This document shows, piece after piece, positions 23,733 through 32,426 of a stretch of DNA of 64,000 nt (within the stretch, counting starts at the first letter, position 1; each line of letters opens with the position of its first letter). The position numbers and the translations under genes were made by a program. A model generated the notes under the pieces. It was given only the letters and a program-made list of their open reading frames with translations. It was not told the DNA's origin and searched no databases. The stretch is from Geodermatophilus nigrescens (GTDB lineage: Bacteria > Actinomycetota > Actinomycetes > Mycobacteriales > Geodermatophilaceae): assembly GCF_900129495.1 (NCBI RefSeq), contig NZ_FQVX01000005.1, positions 124,001-188,000 on the forward strand, read 5' to 3'.

Positions 23733-23822
23733 GGGGCTCTCCTCGCCGTCGCGCCGTCGCCGTCGGGGGTCCTTCTGCCCGGACCGGGCGGGCGGATGCA
23801 CGGCCGCCGACCGTCCCGCACG

Positions 23823-23828
23823 TACCCT
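23823..23828 (+). promoter_or_regulatory. -10 box of a probable leaderless promoter (metF)
   Basis: TACCCT ends 8 bases before the GTG at 23837, in the gap between divergent crtE and metF. Confidence 0.4.
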
Positions 23829-23836
23829 CGGATCCC

Positions 23837-24769
23837 GTGAGCGCAAGCGTCCGAGAGCTGCTGGCCTCCTCGCGGCCGACCTGGTCGTTCGAGTTCTTCC
23901 CCGCGAAGACGCCCGAGGGCGAGGCCCAGCTGTGGACCGCCCTGCGGCAGCTGGAGCGGCTGCAGCCGTCGTTCGTCTCGGTCACCTACGGGGCGGGCGG
24001 CTCCACCCGCGAGGGCACCGTCGCGGTCACCGAGCGGATCGCCGCCGAGACGACGATGACGCCGCTGGCGCACCTGACCGCCGTCGACCACTCCGTCGCC
24101 GAGCTCCGGCACGTGGTCAGCCGGCTGGCCGCCGCGGGCGTGCGCAACGTGCTGGCGCTGCGCGGCGACCCGCCGGGCGCCGACCCGCAGGCCCACTGGG
24201 TCAAGCACCCCGAGGGCCTCGAGTACGCCGCCGAGCTGGTCGAGCTCATCCGCTCCATGGGCGACTTCTCCGTCGGCGTCGCGGCCTTCCCGGAGCGGCA
24301 CCCGCGCTCGCCGGACCTGGACACCGACGTCGAGATGTTCGTCCGCAAGTGCCGGGCGGGCGCCGACTTCGCCATCACGCAGATGTTCTTCCGCGTCGAG
24401 GACTACCTGCGGCTGCGCGACCGGGTGGCCGCCGAGGGCTGCGACGTCCCGGTGATCGCGGGCGTCATGCCGGTGACCAACGCCCGGCAGATCACCCGGA
24501 TCGTCCAGCTGTCGGGGCAGGCCTTCCCCGAGGAGCTGGCCGCCCGCTTCGCCGAGCTCGACGGCGACTCGCCGCGGCACAAGGCGGCGGTGCGCGCCTA
24601 CGGCGTCGAGGTGGCGACGGCGATGTGCCGGCGGCTGCTGGACGAGGGCGTGCCCGGCATCCACTTCATCACCATGAACCGGTCGACGGCGACGCGTGAG
24701 GTCTTCCTCAACCTCACCGACCCGGCCACCGGGACCTCGGTGCCCTCGACGCTGGCCGGCGTCTCCTGA
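23837..24769 (+). CDS. metF: Methylenetetrahydrofolate reductase
   Basis: This 310-residue TIM-barrel protein reduces 5,10-methylene-THF to 5-methyl-THF for methionine synthesis. The family start [46 protein letters not shown] and the flavin-region block [16 protein letters not shown] are present. It begins without a ribosome site, 8 bases after TACCCT. With glyA it gives two one-carbon enzymes in the window. Confidence 0.93.
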   Translation: MSASVRELLASSRPTWSFEFFPAKTPEGEAQLWTALRQLERLQPSFVSVTYGAGGSTREGTVAVTERIAAETTMTPLAHLTAVDHSVAELRHVVSRLAAAGVRNVLALRGDPPGADPQAHWVKHPEGLEYAAELVELIRSMGDFSVGVAAFPERHPRSPDLDTDVEMFVRKCRAGADFAITQMFFRVEDYLRLRDRVAAEGCDVPVIAGVMPVTNARQITRIVQLSGQAFPEELAARFAELDGDSPRHKAAVRAYGVEVATAMCRRLLDEGVPGIHFITMNRSTATREVFLNLTDPATGTSVPSTLAGVS

Positions 24770-24788
24770 GCTGCTGGACCGGCAGCCG

Positions 24789-25430
24789 CTAGACCGTCAC
24801 GGGGCGCGCGGGGCCGAGCAGGTCGGCGGTCATCCGCGCCGCCTTGCGCAGGGCCTCGCGCTCCGCGGCGTACCCGCCGAGGACGCCGACGACGGGCAGG
24901 TTGGCCAGCGCCCGCGCGCCCAGGCGCCCCTTCGGGCGGGCGTCGAGCGCCTCGTCGATGCGGCCGAGCAGCCGGGCGGCCCGCCAGACGGTGCGCGCCG
25001 CCCCGGACAGGCCCACGCGCTCCTCCCGCGCGCCGAACGCGGTCTCGGTGTAGGCGCCGCGCACCCGCTCGAGCAGCGGGCGCACCCGGTCGGCCGGCAG
25101 GTCGCGCGCGAGCAGCACCCGCGAGAGCAGCGACACCCGCTCGGCCGGGTCGGTGACGCCGTGCTCGCCGGCGACCCCGAGGACCACCAACGACTGCACG
25201 GCGGTGCCGACGGTGTTCTGCAGCGGCAGGACGTCGGCGAGCCGCCCGGCCAGCCGCGGCAGGCCGCTCGCGGCGGCGGCCACCCGCGAGGCCCGGTCGG
25301 CCCACCAGTCGTCGCGCTCGGCGGCCGGCAGCTGCGGCGGGCGACCCAGCCGGGTGACCAGCGGCGCGGTGAGCCGGTCGAGGCGGCGCAGGACGTCGAC
25401 GACGACGGCATCGCTGAGGGGAGGGGCCAT
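24789..25430 (-). CDS. Conserved hypothetical protein, possibly EcsC-like
   Basis: I do not recognise this 213-residue protein with confidence. It is mostly helical, rich in Ala, Arg and Leu, without a signal peptide. The stretch LPLQNTVGTAVQSLVVLGVA and the Gly-rich LANLPVVGVLGGYAAEREAL could be amphipathic or membrane-associated helices, reminiscent of EcsC-type proteins, but this is weak. It is convergent with metF (19 bases between stops) and divergent from the LolA-like gene. Confidence 0.6.
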   Translation of the reverse strand: MAPPLSDAVVVDVLRRLDRLTAPLVTRLGRPPQLPAAERDDWWADRASRVAAAASGLPRLAGRLADVLPLQNTVGTAVQSLVVLGVAGEHGVTDPAERVSLLSRVLLARDLPADRVRPLLERVRGAYTETAFGAREERVGLSGAARTVWRAARLLGRIDEALDARPKGRLGARALANLPVVGVLGGYAAEREALRKAARMTADLLGPARPVTV

Positions 25431-25510
25431 GACGGGCGCATACCCGCCGGTGCGCCGCGCTCACGTCCGCGCTGCGCGACGGTCCGGGCGGCCGGGTTGC
25501 GGGCCGCTCG

Positions 25511-25516
25511 TAGCGT
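25511..25516 (+). promoter_or_regulatory. -10 box of a probable leaderless promoter (LolA-like operon)
   Basis: TAGCGT ends 7 bases before the ATG at 25524. Confidence 0.4.
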
Positions 25517-25523
25517 GGCGCGC

Positions 25524-26627
25524 ATGTCGGGGCACGGCCGGGGCCGCCGGTGGGCGGTGGTCGCCGCGCTCGTCGCCGTCCTGTGCGCGCTGCCGGCGGT
25601 CGTGGCGGCGCTGCCGGCCGACGACGCCGACGTCGCGGCGGCCGACCTCCGCGACGCCGTGCTGGCCAGCGGCGGCGTCGGGTTCTCCGGCTACGCGGTC
25701 TCGGCCGGCGGGCTGAGCCTGCCGGTGAGCGACCAGCTGCCCGCCGTCGCCGACCTGCTCAGCGACCGCGTGCAGCTGCGCGTGTGGTGGCGCGGCGAGG
25801 ACGAGCACCGGGTCGACGTCGTGGGCGCGGCGGGGGAGACCGGCGTGCACACCGACCCGGCGGGCACCTGGACCTGGGAGTACGAGTCGGCCACCGCCGA
25901 GCGCACCGGCCCCGCGCCGCTCACCCTGCCCGCGCCGCCGGACCTGGTCCCCGCGAGCCTGGGCCGGCGGCTGCTGTCGGAGGCCGGCGACGACGAGCTG
26001 GCGCGGATCGGCGCCCGCCGGGTGGCCGGCCGCGACGCCCTCGGCCTGCGCCTGGTCCCGGCCGCGGCGGCGTCGTCGGTGGCCCGGGTGGACGTCTGGG
26101 CCGACGCCGCCACCGGGCTCCCGCTGGCCGTGGAGGTCCTCGCCGAGGGCGCGACGATGCCGGCGCTGGACACCCGCTTCCTCGACCTCGACCTCGCGGT
26201 GCCCCCGGCCGGCGTCGTCGCCTTCGACCCGCCGCCGGGCGCCCGCGTCCGGCAGGGCGCGGACCCCGGCGGGCTGCTCCGGGAGGCCGCCGACCGGGCG
26301 CTGTCCCCGGGCCGGCTGCCCGCCGAGCTGGCCGGACTGCCCCGGCGCACGCTCGAGGGGGCGCCGGAGGCGGTGGGCCTCTACGGCCGGGGCGTCACCC
26401 TGCTCGCCGTCGCGCCGGTGCCGGGCCGGCTGGCCGCGGGCGTGCGCTCCGCGCTGGCCGCCGCACCCGACGCCGTCCGCGACGAGCGCGGCACCCGGAT
26501 CGCCGCCGGCCCGCTCGGGCTGATGCTCGTCGACGCCCCGGGCGCGGGCACCTTCCTGCTCACCGGCACCGTCGACCTCGACGCGCTCGCCGACGCCGCC
26601 GCCGCGCTCACCGGGGCGCCGTCGTGA
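25524..26627 (+). CDS. LolA/RseB-like exported protein of an ABC operon
   Basis: This 367-residue protein has an N-terminal signal or membrane anchor (RWAVVAALVAVLCALPAVVAAL) and a long beta-rich extracytoplasmic part (FSGYAVSAGGLSLPV; LRVWWRGEDEHRVDV; TWTWEYESATAERT) of the kind found in LolA/LolB/RseB lipid-binding folds. Genes of this type in actinomycetes usually precede an ABC ATPase and permease, as here; the ATPase GTG overlaps its stop. It may bind a lipid or sense the envelope, but no ligand is known. Confidence 0.65.
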   Translation: MSGHGRGRRWAVVAALVAVLCALPAVVAALPADDADVAAADLRDAVLASGGVGFSGYAVSAGGLSLPVSDQLPAVADLLSDRVQLRVWWRGEDEHRVDVVGAAGETGVHTDPAGTWTWEYESATAERTGPAPLTLPAPPDLVPASLGRRLLSEAGDDELARIGARRVAGRDALGLRLVPAAAASSVARVDVWADAATGLPLAVEVLAEGATMPALDTRFLDLDLAVPPAGVVAFDPPPGARVRQGADPGGLLREAADRALSPGRLPAELAGLPRRTLEGAPEAVGLYGRGVTLLAVAPVPGRLAAGVRSALAAAPDAVRDERGTRIAAGPLGLMLVDAPGAGTFLLTGTVDLDALADAAAALTGAPS

Positions 26628-27541
26628 GCTCGGTCGTCGTCACCCGCGGGCTGGTCAAGCAGTACGGCCGGGTCCGCGCCGTCGACGGGATCGACCTCGA
26701 CGTGCGCACCGGCGACGTCTACGGCTTCCTCGGCGCCAACGGCTCGGGCAAGACGACGACGGTGCGGATGCTGCTGGGCCTGGTGCTGCCCACCCGCGGG
26801 GAGGTGGAGCTGCTCGGCGAGCGGATGCCGCGGGCCGGACGGCGGGTGCTGCCGCGGGTCGGTGCGCTCATCGAGGGCCCGGCGCACCACCGGCACCTGT
26901 CCGGCGCGGCCAACCTGGCGCTGCTCGACGCCGCCGGGCCGGGCGGGTCCCGCCGCACGCGGAGGCGGCGGGTCGCCGAGGTGCTCGACCAGGTCGGCCT
27001 CGGCGGGGTGGGGCGCCGGAAGGTCGGTGCCTACTCGCTGGGCATGCGCCAGCGGCTCGGCCTCGCCGGCGCGCTGCTGCGCCGTCCCGAGCTGCTGGTC
27101 CTCGACGAGCCCACCAACGGCCTGGACCCGCAGGGCATCTCCGAGGTCCGCGAGCTGCTGCTGGACCTGCACCGCGGCGGGACGACGGTGTTCCTGTCCA
27201 GCCACCTGCTCGCCGAGGTGGAGCAGCTGTGCAGCCGGGTCGGCGTGCTCGACCGCGGCCGGCTGGTGCTCCAGGACGAGATGGCGCACCTCACCGCGCC
27301 GACCGGCGCCACCGTCGTCGACACCCCGGCGCCCGAGCGGGTGCGCGCGGTGCTCGACGGCCGGGTGCTGTCCGCCGACGGCGGGCGGGTGGTCGTGCGC
27401 GGCGCCGACCCGGCGGAGGTCAACGCGCTGCTCGTGGGCGCGGGTGTGCCGGTGCGCGGGCTGGCCCTGCAGCGGCCCACGCTCGAGGAGGTGGTGCTCG
27501 CCGCCGCGGGCACCAGCGCCGACCGGGTGGAGCGGGCGTGA
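26624..27541 (+). CDS. ABC transporter ATP-binding protein
   Basis: This 305-residue ATPase has a Walker A GANGSGKTT, a signature close to YSLGMRQRLGLA (the ABC-2 exporter form of LSGGQ), a Walker B LLVLDEPTNGLDP and the switch His in FLSSHLLAEVEQL. The C-terminal 80 residues are the regulatory tail of the DrrA/NatA type. It is coupled by 4-base overlaps to the LolA-like gene before and the permease after. The exported substrate is unknown. Confidence 0.88.
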   Translation: MSSVVVTRGLVKQYGRVRAVDGIDLDVRTGDVYGFLGANGSGKTTTVRMLLGLVLPTRGEVELLGERMPRAGRRVLPRVGALIEGPAHHRHLSGAANLALLDAAGPGGSRRTRRRRVAEVLDQVGLGGVGRRKVGAYSLGMRQRLGLAGALLRRPELLVLDEPTNGLDPQGISEVRELLLDLHRGGTTVFLSSHLLAEVEQLCSRVGVLDRGRLVLQDEMAHLTAPTGATVVDTPAPERVRAVLDGRVLSADGGRVVVRGADPAEVNALLVGAGVPVRGLALQRPTLEEVVLAAAGTSADRVERA

Positions 27542-28350
27542 TCGGCGTCGAGCTGCGCAAGACCTTCGGGCGGCCGCGGACGTGGGTGACCATCGCCGTC
27601 CTCAACGCCCTGCCTGTGCTCGTCGCGGTGCTGCTGCGGCTCACCGACCTGGCGCCGCGGCCGGGGGAGGGCCCGCCGTTCCTGTCGGCCGTGCTCACCA
27701 ACGGCCAGCTCTACCCGCTGGCCGCGCTGGCGATCGTGCTGCCGCTGTTCCTGCCGATCGCCGTCGCGGTGGTCAGCGGGGACGCCGTCGCGGGGGAGGC
27801 GCAGGCCGGGACGCTGCGCTACCTGCTCGCCCGCCCGGCCGGGCGCACCCGGCTGCTGGTGGCCAAGCTGGTGGCCGTGCTGGCGTTCGTCGTCGTCACG
27901 GTCGTGGTGGTCGCCGCCGTCGGCTACCTGGTGGGCACGCTGCTGTTCGACGCGCGGCCGGTCGCCGGCGGCACGTCGGTGTCGGGCACCTCGCTCACGC
28001 CGGAGGAGCTGGCGGTGCGGACGCTGATGGCGATCGGCTACGTGGCGGTGTCGATGCTCGGCGTCGCCGCGTTCGGGCTGTTCTTCTCCACGCTCACCGA
28101 CTCGCCGCTGGCCGCGGCGCTCGGGGCGCTGGCGGTGCTGGTGACCTCGTCGCTGCTGTTCACCCTCGACGCCGCCTCGCCGATCGCGCCGTACCTGCCC
28201 ACGCGGTACTGGCTGGCCTTCGTCGACCTGTTCCGCGACCCCGTCCTGTGGCGCGACGTGGTGCGCGGGCTGGCGCTGCAGGGCGTCTACGTCGGCGTGC
28301 TGCTCGCCGCGGCGTGGGCCAACTTCACGACCAAGGACGTCACCTCGTAG
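27538..28350 (+). CDS. ABC-2 type transporter permease
   Basis: This 270-residue integral membrane protein has about six helices. It starts IGVELRKTFGRPRTWV, typical of ABC-2 permeases, and contains SGDAVAGEAQAGTLRYLLAR followed by RPAGRTRLLVAKL, the cytoplasmic coupling region. It forms the membrane part of the exporter with the ATPase upstream. Its end overlaps the end of the convergent ArsR-SRPBCC gene by 11 bases. Confidence 0.85.
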   Translation: MIGVELRKTFGRPRTWVTIAVLNALPVLVAVLLRLTDLAPRPGEGPPFLSAVLTNGQLYPLAALAIVLPLFLPIAVAVVSGDAVAGEAQAGTLRYLLARPAGRTRLLVAKLVAVLAFVVVTVVVVAAVGYLVGTLLFDARPVAGGTSVSGTSLTPEELAVRTLMAIGYVAVSMLGVAAFGLFFSTLTDSPLAAALGALAVLVTSSLLFTLDAASPIAPYLPTRYWLAFVDLFRDPVLWRDVVRGLALQGVYVGVLLAAAWANFTTKDVTS

Positions 28351-29128
28351 GAGCCGGCATCTCCCACGGCGCCGCGGGCAGCACCTCGCCGGTCTCCAGC
28401 AGCGACTTGAGGTTGGCGAGCACCGCGGGCCACCCCTGCGAGACGTCGCGCAGCCCCTGCTCGTCGGGCAGGTCCTCGTGGGTGACGGTGAGCCGGACGA
28501 TGCCCTCGCCCTGCTCGACGAGGAACGTGACGCGCGAGTCGCCGGGCGTCTCCTCGGGCCCGCCGAAGGTCATCACCAGCCGGTGCGGGGGATCGGTCTC
28601 CAGCACGCGGCCGCCGGCGTCGGCGACGTCCGAGCCGTCGGTGCGACGGTGCTCCCAGCGGCTGCCCGGCTGCCAGTCCGACACGTTGGCGTGCCCCCAG
28701 TAGCGGGCGGTGAGGTCGGCGTCGGTGAGCGCCTGCCAGACCTGCTCGGCGGTGGCGCGGACGTAGGTGACGTAGACGTAGGTGGGGACCGCTGCGTACA
28801 TGGCGAGCTCCTCTGCTCGGGACCGGATGGCGGAGAGGGCCTCGAGGCGAGGCCGGTCGAAGGCGGAGATCCAGCGCTCCGCGATGTCGTACAGGGGCAC
28901 CGCGTTGAGGAAGTGCAGGCGCTCGCGGCCGCGGCGGACGACGGTGACCAGGCCGGCGCGGACGAGGACGTCGAGGTGCTGGGTGGCCGACTGCCGGGCC
29001 ATGCCGAGCCGTGCGCACAGCTCGCCGAGGGTCTGCCCGTTCTGCTCGCGCAGCCGGTCGAGGAACGACCGCCGGGTGGGGTCGGCGAGGGCCCGGAAGA
29101 CCGCGTCGACGTCCCGTCCGTCGTCCAC
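28340..29128 (-). CDS. ArsR-type regulator fused to a SRPBCC (AHSA1) domain
   Basis: This 262-residue fusion has an N-terminal winged helix (AVFRALADPTRRSFLDRL; LCARLGMARQSATQHLDVL; VRRGRERLHFLN; about residues 8-95) followed by an AHSA1/START-like domain (YVTYVRATAEQVWQALTDA; RLVMTFGGPEETPG; LPDEQGLRDVSQGWPAVL). In most genomes these are two adjacent genes; here they are one chain, which suggests that the hydrophobic cavity senses a ligand for the DNA-binding part. The GTG at 29128 lies 8 bases downstream of the inverted repeat at 29136-29159, a likely autoregulatory operator. Confidence 0.8.
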   Translation of the reverse strand: MDDGRDVDAVFRALADPTRRSFLDRLREQNGQTLGELCARLGMARQSATQHLDVLVRAGLVTVVRRGRERLHFLNAVPLYDIAERWISAFDRPRLEALSAIRSRAEELAMYAAVPTYVYVTYVRATAEQVWQALTDADLTARYWGHANVSDWQPGSRWEHRRTDGSDVADAGGRVLETDPPHRLVMTFGGPEETPGDSRVTFLVEQGEGIVRLTVTHEDLPDEQGLRDVSQGWPAVLANLKSLLETGEVLPAAPWEMPAPTR

Positions 29129-29135
29129 GCCCGGA

Positions 29136-29159
29136 TCATGCAGGTATCTGCCTGCATGA
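29136..29159. promoter_or_regulatory. Inverted repeat, probable ArsR operator
   Basis: TCATGCAGG (29136-29144) and CCTGCATGA (29151-29159) are perfect 9-base arms around TATCTG, directly before the ArsR-SRPBCC start on the minus strand. Confidence 0.5.
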
Positions 29160-29282
29160 GTCAACGGGCGGCCGGATGGTGCGTCCCGTCCCCTCGCACC
29201 CCCGTCTCGGGGGGAGACGCCCGACGGTCCGGTGACCGGGACCCGCTGCGGGCGGTCCGGCCGGGATCGCACGTCCGGGACG

Positions 29283-29311
29283 GGAACCATCCGGGGGTCG
29301 CACTGCGACAG
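29283..29311 (+). promoter_or_regulatory. ECF-type autoregulatory promoter
   Basis: GGAACC (29283-29288), 17 bases, then CGACAG (29306-29311), which ends 7 bases before the sigma factor ATG. GGAAC with a CG-containing -10 is the general ECF pattern; the -10 differs by one base from CGTC. Confidence 0.4.
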
Positions 29312-29318
29312 TCCTGGC

Positions 29319-29873
29319 ATGCGAGCCGGACCGGCGGACGAGGACGCCGCCCTGCTGGCCGCCCTGGCCGATGGGGACCTCGCGGCCATGCGCCGGCTCT
29401 ACGAGCGGCACGCGCCGTGGCTGTCCGCTCGCCTCCTGCGCCGGTGCAACGACCCGGACGTCGTCGCCGACGTGCTCCAGGACAGCTTCCTCGCGTTGTG
29501 GCGGGGCGCCGAGCGCTGGCGCGGCGACGGTGAGGTCGCGGCCTGGCTCTGGGGCATCGCCGTCCGACGGCTGGTGTCGCGGCTGCGCGGGCGGCGGGCC
29601 GCGGTGGTGCTGCCGCTGGAGGAGGAGGCCGACCCGGGGACCGCGCCGAGCGCCGAGGAGGTCGCGTTGCTCGGCGTGGAGTACGGCGACCTGGGCTCGG
29701 CCCTGCTGCGGCTCTCACCGGAGATGCGGGCCGTGGTGCAGGCGACCGTGCTCGACGGGCTGTCCACCCGGCAGGCCGCCCGGCTGCTCGGCATCCCTGC
29801 CGCCACCGTCAAGACCCGTCTGCACCGCGCGAAGGCACACCTGCGTCGAGAACTGGCCGGAGGCCTGGCATGA
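29319..29873 (+). CDS. ECF RNA polymerase sigma factor
   Basis: This 184-residue sigma factor has region 2 at about residues 20-85 (LYERHAPWLSARLLRR; DVVADVLQDSFLALWRGAER) and region 4 at about 120-175 (LRLSPEMRAVVQATVLDG; STRQAARLLGIPAATVKTRL). No region 3 is present, as expected for ECF sigmas. The ATG lies 7 bases after a -10-like element of an ECF-type promoter, so it probably transcribes its own operon. The anti-sigma gene overlaps its stop by 4 bases. Confidence 0.88.
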   Translation: MRAGPADEDAALLAALADGDLAAMRRLYERHAPWLSARLLRRCNDPDVVADVLQDSFLALWRGAERWRGDGEVAAWLWGIAVRRLVSRLRGRRAAVVLPLEEEADPGTAPSAEEVALLGVEYGDLGSALLRLSPEMRAVVQATVLDGLSTRQAARLLGIPAATVKTRLHRAKAHLRRELAGGLA

Positions 29874-30703
29874 GCACGTCGACCGGCGGGTGGCACGCCG
29901 ACGAGGACCTGCTGTCCCGCTACGTGCGGGGGGACGCCGGCCCGGTGGCGGCGGCCTCGCTGGAGCAGCACCTGCTGCGCTGTGCGTCCTGTCGGGACCG
30001 CATCGCCGCGCACGTGCCGGTGCCGCTGCTGGACGCGGCCTGGGAGCGGGTGCGGGACGAGGCGGTCGCCGGGCGCCCGCGCCGGCTGGAGCGGCTGCTG
30101 GTCCGCCTCGGCGTCCCCGCCCCTGACGCCCTCCTCGTCGCCACCGCGCCGTCGCTGCGCACCTCCTGGCTGGTGGGACTGGTCGTGACGCTGGTCTTCG
30201 TCGGCCTCGGGGCCGCCTACGGCGGCGACCGCGGGCTCACCTTCTTCCTGCTCGTGGCGCCGCTCGTCCCGGTCGCGGGCGTCGCGTTCGCCTACGGCCC
30301 CGACGCCGACCCCTCCCACGAGGCGGCGCTGGCCACGCCGTACCCCGCGACCCGCCTGCTGCTCCTCCGCACGGCCGCTGTCCTGGCCGCCTCCCTGCCT
30401 CCGGTGCTGCTCGCAGCACTGCTCGTCCCGGCCCTGTCCTGGACGGCGGTCGCGTGGCTGCTGCCGGCCCTGTCCCTCACAGCGGCGCTGCTGGCCGCCT
30501 CGACCTGGGTGCGGCCGACCGTCACCGCCGCCGCCCTCGGTGCCGGCTGGACAGCCGCGGTGACCTCGGCGTCCCGGGCCGCCGACCCCACCGCCGTCCT
30601 CGCGCCGGCCCTCCTCGTCGCCTACGCCGTCCTCGGCTGCCTGGCGCTGCTCGTGCTCGCCCTCCGGTCCCGTTCCCTCACCACCCTGGGGAGTCCGTCA
30701 TGA
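29870..30703 (+). CDS. Zinc-finger anti-sigma factor, membrane protein
   Basis: This 277-residue protein has a ZAS-type N-terminal domain with HLLRCASC (HxxxCxxC; about residues 34-41), followed from about residue 100 by six or so membrane helices (SWLVGLVVTLVFVGLGAAYG onward). It should hold the co-encoded sigma factor at the membrane until a signal arrives. The polytopic membrane part is longer than the single helix of typical anti-sigmas. Overlaps of 4 bases with sigma and ABC genes indicate one operon. Confidence 0.8.
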   Translation: MSTSTGGWHADEDLLSRYVRGDAGPVAAASLEQHLLRCASCRDRIAAHVPVPLLDAAWERVRDEAVAGRPRRLERLLVRLGVPAPDALLVATAPSLRTSWLVGLVVTLVFVGLGAAYGGDRGLTFFLLVAPLVPVAGVAFAYGPDADPSHEAALATPYPATRLLLLRTAAVLAASLPPVLLAALLVPALSWTAVAWLLPALSLTAALLAASTWVRPTVTAAALGAGWTAAVTSASRAADPTAVLAPALLVAYAVLGCLALLVLALRSRSLTTLGSPS

Positions 30704-31575
30704 CCGTCGTGCCGACCGTCGCGCTCACCGGCGTCACCAAGCGCTTCCGCGGTACCGCCGCCCTGGACGACGTCCACCTGACGCTCGGGCCCGGGATCAC
30801 CGGGCTGCTCGGACCCAACGGGGCGGGCAAGACGACGCTGCTGCGGATCACGGCCACCGTGCTGACCCCCGGCGCCGGCGAGGTCGTGCTGTTCGGAACC
30901 CGGCCGGCCGGGCCCGAGCAGCTGGCCGCGGTCCGCCGCCGGCTGGGCTACCTGCCGCAGGAGATGGGCCACCCGCGCGGCTTCACCGGGTTCGGCTTCG
31001 TCGACTACATGGCCGTCCTCAAGGAGTGGACCGACCGGGCCGCCCGGCACGCCGAGGTGCGCCGCGTGCTGGAGCTGGTCGACCTCGACGGCGTGGCGGC
31101 CCGGCGGGTCTCCGCGCTCTCGGGTGGCCAGCGGCGCCGGTTGGGCCTGGCGCAAGCCCTGCTCGGCGACCCCGACCTGCTGCTCCTGGACGAGCCGACC
31201 ACCGGCGTGGATCCCGGGCAGCGCGTGACCCTGCGTCAGGTGCTGTCCCGGGCGGGGGAGCGGTCGACCGTCCTGCTGTCGACGCACCAGACCGAGGACG
31301 TCGCCGCGCTCTGCGACCGCGTCGTCGTGCTCGACGGCGGCCGGGTGCGCTTCGACGGCGCGGTCGCCGACCTGGTGGCCACCGCCGCGGGCCGGGTGTG
31401 GCTGGCCGACGCGCCGGACCCCGCCGCCCGCGCCTCCTGGCGCACCGGCACCGGCCGCCACCGCGTCGTCGGGCAGGCCGCCCCAGCCGGCGCCGAACCG
31501 GCCGAGCCCACGCTCGAGGACGCCTACCTGCTGCTGCTCGGCGAGCGCGCGCGGACGACGGGGGTGGCGGCGTGA
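30700..31575 (+). CDS. ABC transporter ATP-binding protein
   Basis: This 291-residue ATPase has a Walker A GPNGAGKTT, the signature SALSGGQRRRLGLAQAL, a Walker B LLLLDEPTTGVDP and the switch His in LLSTHQTEDV. A short C-terminal tail follows. It is the third gene of the sigma operon; its likely membrane partners are the two downstream membrane proteins. The substrate is unknown; with a sigma/anti-sigma pair upstream an envelope-stress or antibiotic export role is possible. Confidence 0.87.
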   Translation: MTVVPTVALTGVTKRFRGTAALDDVHLTLGPGITGLLGPNGAGKTTLLRITATVLTPGAGEVVLFGTRPAGPEQLAAVRRRLGYLPQEMGHPRGFTGFGFVDYMAVLKEWTDRAARHAEVRRVLELVDLDGVAARRVSALSGGQRRRLGLAQALLGDPDLLLLDEPTTGVDPGQRVTLRQVLSRAGERSTVLLSTHQTEDVAALCDRVVVLDGGRVRFDGAVADLVATAAGRVWLADAPDPAARASWRTGTGRHRVVGQAAPAGAEPAEPTLEDAYLLLLGERARTTGVAA

Positions 31576-32426
31576 GCGCCGTGCTGGCTCGGCCCGCGCC
31601 GTCGACCCGGGGTGCGACCCTGCGGACCCTGGCCGCCGCGGAGGCGCGCCGCTACGCCCGCTCCCCGGTGTTCCTCGCCGGCGTGCTCCTGCTGCTCTGG
31701 GCCACCGCGACCTCCCTCGGCGACCTCGACGACGCCGGCGGTGACCTGGCCGTCGTCCCCGCAGCCTGCCTCGGCCTCGCCGGCGTCCTGGTCGGCCACT
31801 CCCTGACCCGCTCGACGTCGCGGCCGGGGGACGCGGTCCGGGCGGCACCGGCCGACGGCGCCCTGCGCACGGCGGCGCTGGCTCTCGCCTGCCTGGTCCC
31901 GGGTGCGGTGGCCCTGGCGTGGGCGGTCTGGGTGGCGCTCGCGCTGGCGGCGGCGGACCTGCCGGTCGCGATCGGGTGGGGCCGGCAGGCCGGGATGCTC
32001 GCGACCGGCGTGGTCGCCGCCGTGGGCGGTCCGCTGGTCGGCGTCCTCGTCGGCCGCTGGACGCGCTTCCCCGGCGCCGGGCTGGTCGCCGCCGTCGTCC
32101 TGACCGGCTGGACGCTCGCCTGCACGGCCGGCCTGATGATGACGGCCACCCGGTGGGGGACGCTGGTCCACCTCAACGCGCCGTTCGCCACGTGGACCTC
32201 CGCCGACGGGCCCGACGCGCCCCCGTGGCTGGCCGGCGGGTCGCCCTGGTGGTACGTCGCCTACCAGGTCGCGCTGTGCGGGCTGGCGGCGACGGCGGCC
32301 ATGGTCCACGAGGCGACCGGTGCCCGGCGGACGCGGCTGTGGCGGGTGCTCGCCGTCCTGGCCGTCGTCGCGGTGGGCTGCCTCGCGTTGGCCTGCGCGG
32401 CCGACCCCACCCGGGTGTTCCTGTGA
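31572..32426 (+). CDS. Membrane protein of the sigma/ABC operon
   Basis: This 284-residue protein has about six membrane helices (VFLAGVLLLLWATATSLG; LALACLVPGAVALAWAVWVA; GLVAAVVLTGWTLACTAGL). It starts with a cytoplasmic segment LRTLAAAEARRYARSPVFL, like the amino terminus of ABC-2 permeases, and probably forms the exporter with the ATPase upstream. Start and stop overlap the neighbours by 4 bases each. Confidence 0.7.
   Translation: MSAVLARPAPSTRGATLRTLAAAEARRYARSPVFLAGVLLLLWATATSLGDLDDAGGDLAVVPAACLGLAGVLVGHSLTRSTSRPGDAVRAAPADGALRTAALALACLVPGAVALAWAVWVALALAAADLPVAIGWGRQAGMLATGVVAAVGGPLVGVLVGRWTRFPGAGLVAAVVLTGWTLACTAGLMMTATRWGTLVHLNAPFATWTSADGPDAPPWLAGGSPWWYVAYQVALCGLAATAAMVHEATGARRTRLWRVLAVLAVVAVGCLALACAADPTRVFL

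Noticed and set aside
29283-29311. SigA-type promoter for the sigma operon
   Set aside because: No TTGACA/TAnnnT pair lies at a suitable place; the ECF-type pair fits better.
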